Below, one piece after another: positions 36,998-45,490 of a stretch of DNA of 64,000 bases. The notes beneath the pieces are model-generated. The model ran no database searches and had not been told where the DNA came from. It was given only the letters and a program-made list of their open reading frames with translations. Source of the DNA: Photobacterium aphoticum (GTDB taxonomy: Bacteria > Pseudomonadota > Gammaproteobacteria > Enterobacterales > Vibrionaceae). How positions within the stretch are numbered: the first letter of the stretch is position 1; each line of letters starts with the position of its first letter. The position numbers and the translations under genes were made by a program. The DNA lies in the NCBI RefSeq assembly GCF_001029435.1, contig NZ_LDOV01000017.1:1-64000 (forward strand). The letters run 5' to 3'.

Positions 36998-38538
36998 AGT
37001 GCCTCCTTCGCTTCTAAAATCATTTCATGGATAGAAGGACTGGTATTGATCGCCATAAAGCCGATAAATGTGACCAACAACAGGCCACACAGTACGGCAT
37101 AACGCTTCAACTGCTTACGTTTCACCTGCTTCAATCCGGAGATCTCCGTTGCTGATACCACCCCAAAAACCGGCACTTTAGTGTGTTTAAACAGCTGCAT
37201 GGGAGAAATCACCACCGGCCAAATCTGGCTGACCATGAAAGCAAGAAAGATCCCTGCGCCTAACGACAAAATCAGCACCACTGTCAAAAAAAGCGGACGC
37301 ATTGGCCCGGAAGGCTCACGAGGCAATAAAGGAGGATCGACGATGCGGAATGAAATTTGATCCGATGATGCGCCAATATTTTGTGAAATCATGGCGGATT
37401 CGCGACGTGACAACAGCAAGTTATACTGACTCTTCGTCACATCGTAATTTCGCATCATATGCGTGAGCTCAGCCTCAACGGCAGGCAAATTACTTAACTT
37501 GTCCTCAATAAATACAATTTTCGATACCAGCCCCTCTTCTCTGACGACCAGCGAAGCCACTTGGTTTTCCATTTCACTGACAATAAGCTTCATTTCTTGC
37601 AGCACGACACTGTCGTTATTTACATTGCCCCCAACCGCAATCGCATCACGTTTGAGTACTTGAAGCTCTTCAATCTGACGGCGGGTTTCCCTGACATCCG
37701 GATGCTTCTCTGTAAAGCGGAACAACAAAGCATCGAGACGCGCTTGCAAAATATCAATGCGGTCATCATATTCCGTGCGGTTATTCTTGCCTTGTCGACG
37801 CAGCTCTACGATTTCTCGATTCAGCTGCTCTCGTGCTGAAGCAAGACGAGAACGGGCTTCTTTCAGCTCTAACCGCGTCGTCTCCAGATTACGCTTCAAG
37901 GCTTCCGCCATATTGAAATAGCCGCCTTCAGAACCCGGCATATAGCCGGCATTCGCCCGTTTAAACTCAGCCAGATTGGCTTCTGCCATGATCAGGCGTT
38001 TTTCATAATCTGCCAGTTGCGATTCAATGAACTCGTTGGCCTGCTCCGTATCATCTTTCTTCTGCCCGACCGCGTTTTCTACAAACACATCCAATGCCGC
38101 CTGAACGACATCTTTGACATACTTAGGGTCGCCACCGGAGTAACTGATTTTGAAAAGATTTTCTTTACCGGCTGAATTGATTTTGATTTTCTTCTTCAGG
38201 TTTTCCAACAGGTCTTCATACTCGTCCTGCGTTTCCGTTTTGACGTCTGCATCGGTATAACGGGCTATCGTTTCCAGGTTTTTACGACTTAATAAGGTCT
38301 TCACCATCAATCGCAATTCCTGCGACGGATCGTTATCAATCGCAATACCACGTAACAGCGGTTGAAGTATCGTTTTGGTATCCGCATACACCCGGGCATC
38401 CGAGGTGTATTGATTGGGCATGAATGTCACCGCCACCCATCCCAGCGGACAAATCACCCAAGCCGTAATAATGATCCAGCGCCGGCGGTGCCACACGCCA
38501 TAAAGATATTGCAGCAATAAATCTAACTGTTCCTTCAT
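36994..38538 (-). CDS. XrtA-system chain-length determinant (Wzz/GNVR, TIGR03007-type)
   Basis: Polysaccharide co-polymerase that sets chain length. The 514-aa protein has TM1 near residues 20-40 (IITAWVICPLGWVAVTF), a long periplasmic coiled-coil (about 130-350), the PxxP-type motif DPPLLPREPSGPMRP before TM2 (about 405-430) and an extra C-terminal helix near 480-500. The GNVR-type segment (LLLSRRESAMIS) is present. It fits the XrtA-linked branch because of its length and of the separate kinase downstream. GGAG lies eight bases before the ATG. Confidence 0.92.
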   Translation of the reverse strand: MKEQLDLLLQYLYGVWHRRRWIIITAWVICPLGWVAVTFMPNQYTSDARVYADTKTILQPLLRGIAIDNDPSQELRLMVKTLLSRKNLETIARYTDADVKTETQDEYEDLLENLKKKIKINSAGKENLFKISYSGGDPKYVKDVVQAALDVFVENAVGQKKDDTEQANEFIESQLADYEKRLIMAEANLAEFKRANAGYMPGSEGGYFNMAEALKRNLETTRLELKEARSRLASAREQLNREIVELRRQGKNNRTEYDDRIDILQARLDALLFRFTEKHPDVRETRRQIEELQVLKRDAIAVGGNVNNDSVVLQEMKLIVSEMENQVASLVVREEGLVSKIVFIEDKLSNLPAVEAELTHMMRNYDVTKSQYNLLLSRRESAMISQNIGASSDQISFRIVDPPLLPREPSGPMRPLFLTVVLILSLGAGIFLAFMVSQIWPVVISPMQLFKHTKVPVFGVVSATEISGLKQVKRKQLKRYAVLCGLLLVTFIGFMAINTSPSIHEMILEAKEAL

Positions 38539-38565
38539 GCCTCAATCTCCATTAAAACCCAACAC

Positions 38566-39213
38566 TTAAAACCAAGATTCAGGAATGATAATGATGTCCC
38601 CGGGCAGGATATCGATGTTGGCGCGAATATCACCGTCCCTGACCAAGTCCGCCATTTTAAGGTTGAACTGTTTCTGCTGCCCATTGATCACCCGGATCAA
38701 GCGCGCATCGTTTCCGTCGGCAAATTCTGTCAATCCCCCCACTTCGACCATCACATCGAGCAACGTCATATTTTCACGGTAATTGATCGCCTGCGGGGAA
38801 GACGCTTCACCAATCACGCGAACCTGTTCGCTGTACGGCCCTACAAAGCCAGACACCATGACACTGACAATCGGATCACGCACATACTCAGCAAGGTGTG
38901 CCTCAAGGCTGCGAGCTAATTCCGTTGGCGTACGCCCTGAAGCCGGTAGATCATCGACCAGTGATGTGGAAATCATGCCATCAGGACGCACCACGTAACC
39001 CCCTGATATTTCTGGATTACCCCACACAAAGATCGACAAGCTATCCCCAGGACCAATCAAGTACTTATAGTCACTGATATTTTTGGTTAACGACGGTTGT
39101 GGTGTTGCCGATGGCAAAAGAGGTAAGTCATTGCTACTGCACCCAGAGACCGCGATCAGCAATGCCGCTAAAGTCGCAGTCCCATACGTCGCTTTAACAG
39201 CCTGTTTTTTCAT
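38566..39213 (-). CDS. XrtA-system exopolysaccharide export lipoprotein (Wza-like, TIGR03027-type)
   Basis: Periplasmic/outer-membrane polysaccharide export protein. The 215-aa product has a lipoprotein signal peptide ending LIAVSGC, then the Poly_export domain (YLIGPGDSLSIFVWGNPEISGGYVVRPDG) and a SLBB-type segment (VRVIGEASSPQAINY). It lacks the C-terminal barrel helix of Wza, as is usual in XrtA systems where a separate barrel protein is present. The start is ambiguous: GTG 39225, ATG 39219 or ATG 39213. I chose the last because GGTGG is eight bases upstream. Confidence 0.92.
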   Translation of the reverse strand: MKKQAVKATYGTATLAALLIAVSGCSSNDLPLLPSATPQPSLTKNISDYKYLIGPGDSLSIFVWGNPEISGGYVVRPDGMISTSLVDDLPASGRTPTELARSLEAHLAEYVRDPIVSVMVSGFVGPYSEQVRVIGEASSPQAINYRENMTLLDVMVEVGGLTEFADGNDARLIRVINGQQKQFNLKMADLVRDGDIRANIDILPGDIIIIPESWF

Positions 39214-39225
39214 ATCCATATCCAC

Positions 39226-39416
39226 CCTGCGCTGTTACTCACCGGTTACTGAGCACAAACTAATAACCAATTGAAGCACTTACGTTTATCTGACTAATTT
39301 GTGGTACTAATTTAACTATATATGATTTTTTTATTTTGCAGATTTTTTCTGCTCATCAATAATTCAGGTTGTACCTAACAAAATAAAATCAGCGTCAATA
39401 TAAATAGGGATCGTTT
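39226..39416. promoter_or_regulatory. divergent promoter region of the two EPS operons
   Basis: AT-rich region between the leftward export operon and the rightward biosynthesis operon, so it must hold both promoters. A small inverted repeat GCAGA (39338-39342) / TCTGC (39348-39352) sits near its middle and may be an operator. I searched both strands for a sigma-54 -24/-12 element (GG and GC ten bases apart) and did not find a good one. Confidence 0.4.
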
Positions 39417-40814
39417 ATGGCACACTCGCGCTTTCACGATTTAAATCTGAGTAATGCAACACTGATTATCACCGATATTGTGATTCTGTCAGGGATCTAC
39501 TTCTTCGCATCTTATTATTTATCAGGCATTTATTCTTCAGCACCACCTGCCTTTGATTTACGCACCTTTGCACATTTATTTTGCTTTACGCTTCCCATTC
39601 AATTAACACTATTGGCTGTTGGCCTCTATAATGAAAAGTTGCGCGAAAATTTTCGCGGTATTACTCTGCGTATTACCGTGGCCATTGTTTTAGCCTATTT
39701 ACTCACCTTTACCTTGACGCTCTTGATCCCTTACCTGACTTTACCTGGTTGGACAAAACCCATCCTTTACCTGTTTGCGTTACTCGTGCTAGTCACCGCT
39801 CGCTACATTGCGATTACCAATAACTACGAACAGCTGGGGCGACGTCGTGTCATCTTGCTCGGGCACGGTAACCGGGCTCAGTTGATCAATACCAGCATGC
39901 GCCGCAAAGCAGACCGGGTGCACTTTGACCTTGTGGGATACATTGACATCCCCGGTGATCTTGCCATCGAAGAAACGAACCTGCCACGCATCACGTTGAC
40001 TCAACCGCTGGAAGACTATGTACGTCAGGAAAATATCGATGAAATTGTGATTGCCGTCGATGAGCGTCGTGGCACCTTACCCACCGACAGTTTATTTAAA
40101 TGTAAAATACAACATATCCTGATTACGGATGTCATTGATTTTATTGAAAGAGAAACGGGCCAAATTGCGGTTAATCATATAACACCATCGTTTGTTATTT
40201 ATAATGGACACCCTTCAAAAAATAAGCTAAAGGCATTTTTAAGTTGGCTATTCAATAGCTTAATTGCCATGATTATTCTATTTGTCAGCTGGCCTTTAAT
40301 CATCGCAGCCTTTATTGCAATAAAAATTGAAGACGGCTTATTTTCACCAGTCCTTTATTCTCAACAACGGGTCGGGTTACAGGGACGACTTTTCTCAATT
40401 TATAAATTCCGGAGTATGCGCGTGGACGCGGAAAGAAATGGTGCGCAAATGGCGGCAAAAGTCGACGCGCGTATCACCAGAGTCGGCGCCGTACTCCGCA
40501 AATACCGTATTGATGAATTACCGCAACTATTCAATGTGCTGCGTGGTGATATGTGTTTCGTGGGACCACGCCCTGAACGCCCACAATTTTCGGATCAATT
40601 TGCGCAAGATATTCCCTTTTATGCCCATCGCAATGATGTGAAACCCGGTCTCACCGGATGGGCACAACTGAAATACCCTTATGGTGATGGTTTGGAGGAT
40701 GCCATTGAGAAACTCAAGTTTGATCTGTATTACATCAAACACCGCAGCCTCCGCTTGGACTTACTGATCCTTATTCGGACTTCTGAAATTGTGCTCTTTG
40801 GGAAAGGACGTTAA
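39417..40814 (+). CDS. XrtA-system initiating sugar transferase (TIGR03013-type)
   Basis: Polyprenyl-phosphate hexose-1-phosphate transferase that starts the EPS repeat unit on undecaprenyl phosphate. The 465-aa protein has four N-terminal helices (within about 10-130), a Rossmann-like cytoplasmic region (RRVILLGHGNRA), a fifth hydrophobic hairpin near 280-305 and the catalytic bacterial sugar transferase domain (QQRVGLQGRLFSIYKFRSMR, then DELPQLFNVLRGDMCFVGPRPERP). AGGGAT precedes the ATG. First gene of the rightward biosynthetic operon. Confidence 0.94.
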   Translation: MAHSRFHDLNLSNATLIITDIVILSGIYFFASYYLSGIYSSAPPAFDLRTFAHLFCFTLPIQLTLLAVGLYNEKLRENFRGITLRITVAIVLAYLLTFTLTLLIPYLTLPGWTKPILYLFALLVLVTARYIAITNNYEQLGRRRVILLGHGNRAQLINTSMRRKADRVHFDLVGYIDIPGDLAIEETNLPRITLTQPLEDYVRQENIDEIVIAVDERRGTLPTDSLFKCKIQHILITDVIDFIERETGQIAVNHITPSFVIYNGHPSKNKLKAFLSWLFNSLIAMIILFVSWPLIIAAFIAIKIEDGLFSPVLYSQQRVGLQGRLFSIYKFRSMRVDAERNGAQMAAKVDARITRVGAVLRKYRIDELPQLFNVLRGDMCFVGPRPERPQFSDQFAQDIPFYAHRNDVKPGLTGWAQLKYPYGDGLEDAIEKLKFDLYYIKHRSLRLDLLILIRTSEIVLFGKGR

Positions 40815-40818
40815 TGAT

Positions 40819-41781
40819 ATGGATAATCCTCATTCTTCATCGCCGTCTGCCACCACGCAGGCCCGCCATCACCGTACGATGATCAATGCCATGACCATTG
40901 ATGTCGAAGACTATTTCCACGTCTCTGCCCTGTCTTCGGTGATCACAAAAAAAGACTGGGGGACAACCTATCCCCTGCGGGTAGAAAAGAGTACGCAGCG
41001 CATTTTGCAACTCTTGGATGACTACGATACGAAAGCCACATTTTTTGTTTTAGGCTGGGTGGCTGACGCCTGCCCGCAATTGGTGAAAGACATTGCTCAG
41101 GCCGGCCATGAAGTCGCCAGCCACGGCTATGCCCATCAACGGGCCAACCAGCAGACTCAAACCGTATTTCGTGATGACGTCGCCAAATCGAAAGCCTTAC
41201 TCGAGTCCCTGACAGGTCAACCCGTCTATGGTTACCGCGCCCCCAGCTTTTCCATCGATGAATCAAACCCTTGGGCATTCGAAACACTGGCCGAACTCGG
41301 TTTTCTCTATTCCAGTAGTACCTATCCGGTAAAACACGACCTGTACGGTGTGCCCGACTGGCCGCGCTTTAAGTACCGCCGTCCAGAAGGCATTACCGAG
41401 GTTCCTATCCCTACACTTACCCAATGGGGGCGCAATATTCCTATCGGCGGAGGGGGCTATTTCCGTTTCTACCCCTACGCCCTGAGCCGGTATTTAATTC
41501 GCACCTATCTGCAAAGAACCGGACAGCCTTACAGTTTCTATTTCCACCCCTGGGAGATAGACCCCGAGCAGCCCACAGTCAGCGGCATCTCACGGAAGTC
41601 ACAGTTCAGGCATTACCTCAATTTGAGCCGAATGGAACAACGCTTAAAGCGGTTATTGCAAGATTTTAACTGGCATTCAATGAATCACGTTTATCAACTC
41701 TATGGGTATGACAACGATGGAAAATCTAACAATACGGAAATTATCCAAACCGCAACACCCAGCCTGGGATCAATACGTTGA
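40819..41781 (+). CDS. XrtA-system polysaccharide deacetylase (TIGR03006-type)
   Basis: NodB-fold deacetylase expected to remove N-acetyl groups from the polymer. The 320-aa protein has the TIDVEDYF catalytic Asp motif (about 27-34), metal-binding His residues in SHGYAHQ, then YRAPSFSI and a HPWEI motif near 250. Chosen start ATG 40819 has AAAGGACG eight bases upstream; ATG 40879 is possible. No signal peptide, so it may act on lipid-linked repeats in the cytoplasm. It overlaps the next gene by more than 60 bases. Confidence 0.92.
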   Translation: MDNPHSSSPSATTQARHHRTMINAMTIDVEDYFHVSALSSVITKKDWGTTYPLRVEKSTQRILQLLDDYDTKATFFVLGWVADACPQLVKDIAQAGHEVASHGYAHQRANQQTQTVFRDDVAKSKALLESLTGQPVYGYRAPSFSIDESNPWAFETLAELGFLYSSSTYPVKHDLYGVPDWPRFKYRRPEGITEVPIPTLTQWGRNIPIGGGGYFRFYPYALSRYLIRTYLQRTGQPYSFYFHPWEIDPEQPTVSGISRKSQFRHYLNLSRMEQRLKRLLQDFNWHSMNHVYQLYGYDNDGKSNNTEIIQTATPSLGSIR

Positions 41782-42757
41782 CCGCCATCCAGACGGCAGC
41801 TTTTTCCATTTGTCCGGCTGGCTGGATGTGATTCATTCCGTCTTCGGCCACCAGCACCATTATTTATTGGCGGAAGATGAGAATAAACTGGTTGGTGTCC
41901 TCCCGCTGTTTGAGCAAAAGAGTTGGCTATTCGGTCATGCCTTAATTTCTACGCCGTTTTGCGTCTACGGCGGTGCATTGTCGGATAACACAGTCATACG
42001 GGAAAAACTGGAAGCAGCGGCCTACGAACTGGGTTGCGATCTGAATGTGGATTACGTTGAGCTGCGTGACAAAAGCCCTGTAGAGAGTACGGGGCCTTGG
42101 GTCACCCACACTCACCATACCTCTTTTCAGTGTGCACTGCCTGAGGATCCAGAGGCGATTCTGACAACCATTAAGCGCAAACAGCGTGCTGTGATCCGGC
42201 ATTCTCAGAAAAATGAACTGCAATGGGACAACACGGATAACCCACAAGTCTGTTTTGATCTGTATGCGGAAAGTGTCCGAAACCTGGGGACCCCGGTATT
42301 TTCAGGCAAACTATTCTGCGCTCTAAAAGAAACCTTTGGTGATCGCTGCGAAACCCTCATCATTCAGGACAAAGATCAGCAGCCGGTATCCGGTGTCTTG
42401 AGTTTCTACTATAAAAATCAGGTACTGCCCTACTATGGCGGCGGTAAACACGCTGCGCGCGATCTCAAAAGCAATGATTTCATGTACTTCCAATTGATGC
42501 ACATTGCACAACAAAAAGGCATGACGTCCTTTGATTTTGGCCGCAGCAAAATTGACTCCGGCGCCTACAAATACAAAAAACACTGGGGCATGGAAGAGGT
42601 ACCTTTGCATTACCGTATCGCACTGGTGAAAGCCAAAGCACTCCCCAACCTGTCACCCAACAATCCTAAATACAAATATTTCATTCAGGCTTGGCAAAAG
42701 CTGCCATTAAGTGTCAGTCGCCATCTTGGCCCCTTTTTATCTAAGTACTTAGGATAA
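41717..42757 (+). CDS. FemAB-family XrtA/PEP-CTERM-associated protein (TIGR03019-type)
   Basis: GNAT-fold protein of the FemAB type, a standard part of exosortase A loci. Members of the fold transfer aminoacyl or acyl groups; the acceptor here is unknown. The product has two GNAT-like halves, with FFHLSGWLDVI near the start and FDFGRSKIDSGAYKYKKHWG near residue 275. In-frame ATGs at 41702, 41708 and 41717 all lie inside the end of the deacetylase gene; I used 41717 (346 aa), so the N-terminus may be a few residues longer. Confidence 0.9.
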   Translation: MENLTIRKLSKPQHPAWDQYVDRHPDGSFFHLSGWLDVIHSVFGHQHHYLLAEDENKLVGVLPLFEQKSWLFGHALISTPFCVYGGALSDNTVIREKLEAAAYELGCDLNVDYVELRDKSPVESTGPWVTHTHHTSFQCALPEDPEAILTTIKRKQRAVIRHSQKNELQWDNTDNPQVCFDLYAESVRNLGTPVFSGKLFCALKETFGDRCETLIIQDKDQQPVSGVLSFYYKNQVLPYYGGGKHAARDLKSNDFMYFQLMHIAQQKGMTSFDFGRSKIDSGAYKYKKHWGMEEVPLHYRIALVKAKALPNLSPNNPKYKYFIQAWQKLPLSVSRHLGPFLSKYLG

Positions 42758-42761
42758 TGTT

Positions 42762-43991
42762 ATGAAAGAGCCTCTATTATACCTCTGCCATCGCATCCCC
42801 TTTCCGCCAAACAAAGGGGATAAGATCACCACCTTCAACGTGCTGAAGTACCTGCAACAGCACTATGATATTCACCTCGGTTGCTTTGTGGATGATGCCT
42901 TTGACACCCGCTATCAAGAGGATGTCGCGCAGTATTGTGTCAGTAGCCAATGCATCCCTCTGTCACGTGCATATAGCAAATTAAAAGGGCTGACCGCCTT
43001 GTTAAAAGGAGAGCCGATCACTCTGCCCTTTTATGCTCGCCACAGTATGCAGCAATGGGTCGACACCACCATTGCGCAATACAACATTCGCAAAGCCTTT
43101 GTTTATTCCGGTTGTATGGCGCAATACGTGATCCCGCATACCGAACATCTGCACACCGTGATGCACTTTGCCGACATTGATTCTGATAAATGGCGTCAGT
43201 ATGCCCTGAAATCCAAAGGCATCATGAAAGCCATTTACCAACGTGAACATAAAACGCTGGAAGAGTACGAAATCGCGGTCGCCAACGCCTTGGATGTCAG
43301 CTGTTTTGTCACCCAAACAGAAACCGATGCCTTCAAGGCGCTACTAGAACCTGTGATACAAGAAAAAGTCATGCCCTTGGAAAATGGTCTGGACAGCGAG
43401 TACTTCTCCCCGACGGCTGACACAACACTGGGTGAGGATTACCCACTGGATCAGGAAAATTTTATCGTGTTCACCGGTGCCATGGATTACTGGGCCAATG
43501 CCGATGCCGTCACTTGGTTTACTGAGCACGTCTGGCCCAAAATCATTACCGCCGCGCCGGATACCAAACTGTATCTGGTGGGCAGTTCACCCGGCCCTGA
43601 GGTACAGGCGTTGGCACAACAGCCCGGGGTGATCGTCACCGGACGGGTGGAAGATGTACGTCCTTACTTACAATACGCGAAGGCCGCTATCGCCCCCATG
43701 CAAATTGCCCGAGGCGTGCAAAACAAACTGCTTGAAGCCATGGCAATGGCCAAACCGATTATTGTGTCACCACTGACCATAGAGGGAATGGAAGCGTATC
43801 CCACTGAACACCTTGCTGTGGCAAACGACCCCGATGTGATCGCGCAATGGCTGGTTGATAAGCTACAAGCCCCACCGGTTATCGCCCACACATCAAGGCT
43901 GTGGATAGAGCAACACTACAGTTGGGAAGCCAAGCTAAAACCGTTATTGGGGTATCTCAACGACACCCCGGTGAATGAGGTGACGGTATGA
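42762..43991 (+). CDS. XrtA-system glycosyltransferase (TIGR03087-type, GT4)
   Basis: GT-B glycosyltransferase for EPS repeat assembly. The 409-aa protein starts with LLYLCHRIPFPPNKGDKITTF, the diagnostic pattern of the TIGR03087 branch, and contains the C-terminal GT4 donor region (IVFTGAMDYWANADAVTWF, QNKLLEAMAMAKPIIVS). The start follows the FemAB stop by four bases, and the stop overlaps xrtA by four bases. Donor and acceptor sugars cannot be told. Confidence 0.92.
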   Translation: MKEPLLYLCHRIPFPPNKGDKITTFNVLKYLQQHYDIHLGCFVDDAFDTRYQEDVAQYCVSSQCIPLSRAYSKLKGLTALLKGEPITLPFYARHSMQQWVDTTIAQYNIRKAFVYSGCMAQYVIPHTEHLHTVMHFADIDSDKWRQYALKSKGIMKAIYQREHKTLEEYEIAVANALDVSCFVTQTETDAFKALLEPVIQEKVMPLENGLDSEYFSPTADTTLGEDYPLDQENFIVFTGAMDYWANADAVTWFTEHVWPKIITAAPDTKLYLVGSSPGPEVQALAQQPGVIVTGRVEDVRPYLQYAKAAIAPMQIARGVQNKLLEAMAMAKPIIVSPLTIEGMEAYPTEHLAVANDPDVIAQWLVDKLQAPPVIAHTSRLWIEQHYSWEAKLKPLLGYLNDTPVNEVTV

Positions 43992-45445
43992 CGCAAAACA
44001 AAGCCACGTTGGTTCTGATCCCGATGTTTTGCTGGGGACTGATTTTCTACGACAGTGTGATTGATATGGTCACCGTGTGGAGCCAATCCAAGACCTACGA
44101 ACATTGCTTTTTGATCTTGCCGATTTTTTTCTGGTTGGTGTGGCAAAAGCGCCACGCCTTACAGGAACAGCCGCAAGACATCGCACTGGTCCCCATCTTA
44201 TTGATCCCCCTGCCTGGCTTGTTGTGGCTGGTTGGTAAAACCGCCGGCGTGAATTTATTTGAACATGCGGCAGCGGTGTTCAGTTTGCAGCTGTTACTCT
44301 GGGCCCTGATCGGCACCGCGCGTGCCAAGCAAATTTGGTTCCCGCTCTGTTACCTGACGTTTTGCATCCCTTTCGGTGAAGAGTTGATCCCCGCCCTACA
44401 GGATATTACCGCTGATCTTTCCATGTTCATGCTGTCTCTGTCCGGTATTGCAGCCTACCGTGACGGGCTCTATATCACGATTCCCAATGGTCAATTTGTG
44501 GTCGCAGAAGCCTGCTCCGGCATCCGCTTTCTGATCTCCAGCCTTGCACTTGGTACCTTGTTTGCTTATTTGCAATTTTCCAAGCTCTGGAAACGCATCG
44601 CCTTTGTCGGGTTCTCTTTTGTGTTCCCGATTATTGCCAACGGTATCCGTGCCTATGGCATTATCTTGATTGGTTATATGAGTGATATGCAGCACGCTAC
44701 CGGAGCCGATCACCTGGTGTATGGCTGGCTATTTTTCAGTATCGTGATTGTCTGTATTTTTATGACAGCCAGCTTTTTTGCCGATCCCCCCACTGAAGAA
44801 CAACAACACGCGATCAAAACCCGTGCTCAAAGTAAACATTACACGACGTCCATTGGTTTACTGTCCGCCCTGTTAATGTGTATTGCTTTGTGGGGACAAA
44901 GCATTCAGCAACCGACGTCAGACATCGACACAACCTCGGTATTACTGGATGAAACCCAGATTACCCATGATCACCTTCCCCGCGCCTACTGGGGCATTGC
45001 TTTCCCGTATTCCGACCATGACAAGCTGGCCACTAATGAGAACGGTGATACCTATTTTTACACCGCACGGTATGCCCTCAATCAGCCGCAAGGTGAATTG
45101 ATCAGCAGTGAAAACCGCCTGTATGACAAAGAGTCATGGTCTCTCCACTCCAGTCAAAATGTGTCATTAGGTCACAATGCTGAAGCCACTAACCTCTCAT
45201 TAATCGACCAAAATGGCCGTACCATGGAAGTGATTTACTGGTACTGCATCAATGATTTTTGTACTAGCGATCCATTAGCACTAAAACTGTATAAAGCGGG
45301 TCATCTGATCACCGGAGGGGATGGTCACGCCGATGTATTTGCCATTGCCAGCCGAAAAAGCCAACAAGCTCAGCAATATGCGCAACGCTGGCAGGCGGCA
45401 CAACACAGCGGCGCGCAATCGACCAATACACAAGCGGCCAAATAA
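43988..45445 (+). CDS. xrtA: exosortase A fused to EpsI domain
   Basis: Integral-membrane transpeptidase-like sorting enzyme that recognises C-terminal PEP-CTERM tails. The 485-aa protein has about eight membrane helices in residues 1-265, with the proposed catalytic residues Cys176 (AEACSGIR), Arg221 (NGIRAYG) and His242 (GADHLVYGW). After a ninth helix (about 284-302) comes a periplasmic EpsI/DUF3485 domain to about 455 and a low-complexity Gln/Ala tail. All three catalytic residues are intact, so the enzyme should be active although no PEP-CTERM protein lies in this window. Confidence 0.95.
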   Translation: MTQNKATLVLIPMFCWGLIFYDSVIDMVTVWSQSKTYEHCFLILPIFFWLVWQKRHALQEQPQDIALVPILLIPLPGLLWLVGKTAGVNLFEHAAAVFSLQLLLWALIGTARAKQIWFPLCYLTFCIPFGEELIPALQDITADLSMFMLSLSGIAAYRDGLYITIPNGQFVVAEACSGIRFLISSLALGTLFAYLQFSKLWKRIAFVGFSFVFPIIANGIRAYGIILIGYMSDMQHATGADHLVYGWLFFSIVIVCIFMTASFFADPPTEEQQHAIKTRAQSKHYTTSIGLLSALLMCIALWGQSIQQPTSDIDTTSVLLDETQITHDHLPRAYWGIAFPYSDHDKLATNENGDTYFYTARYALNQPQGELISSENRLYDKESWSLHSSQNVSLGHNAEATNLSLIDQNGRTMEVIYWYCINDFCTSDPLALKLYKAGHLITGGDGHADVFAIASRKSQQAQQYAQRWQAAQHSGAQSTNTQAAK

Positions 45446-45490
45446 ACCGGCCAATGGATGAATTAATGTGATCGCTCAAGGAGGAATCCC

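Noticed and set aside
39226..39416. Sigma-54 promoter for PrsR control of the EPS operons
   Set aside because: I looked for GG and GC ten bases apart with flanking consensus on both strands and found no good match, so I do not annotate one.
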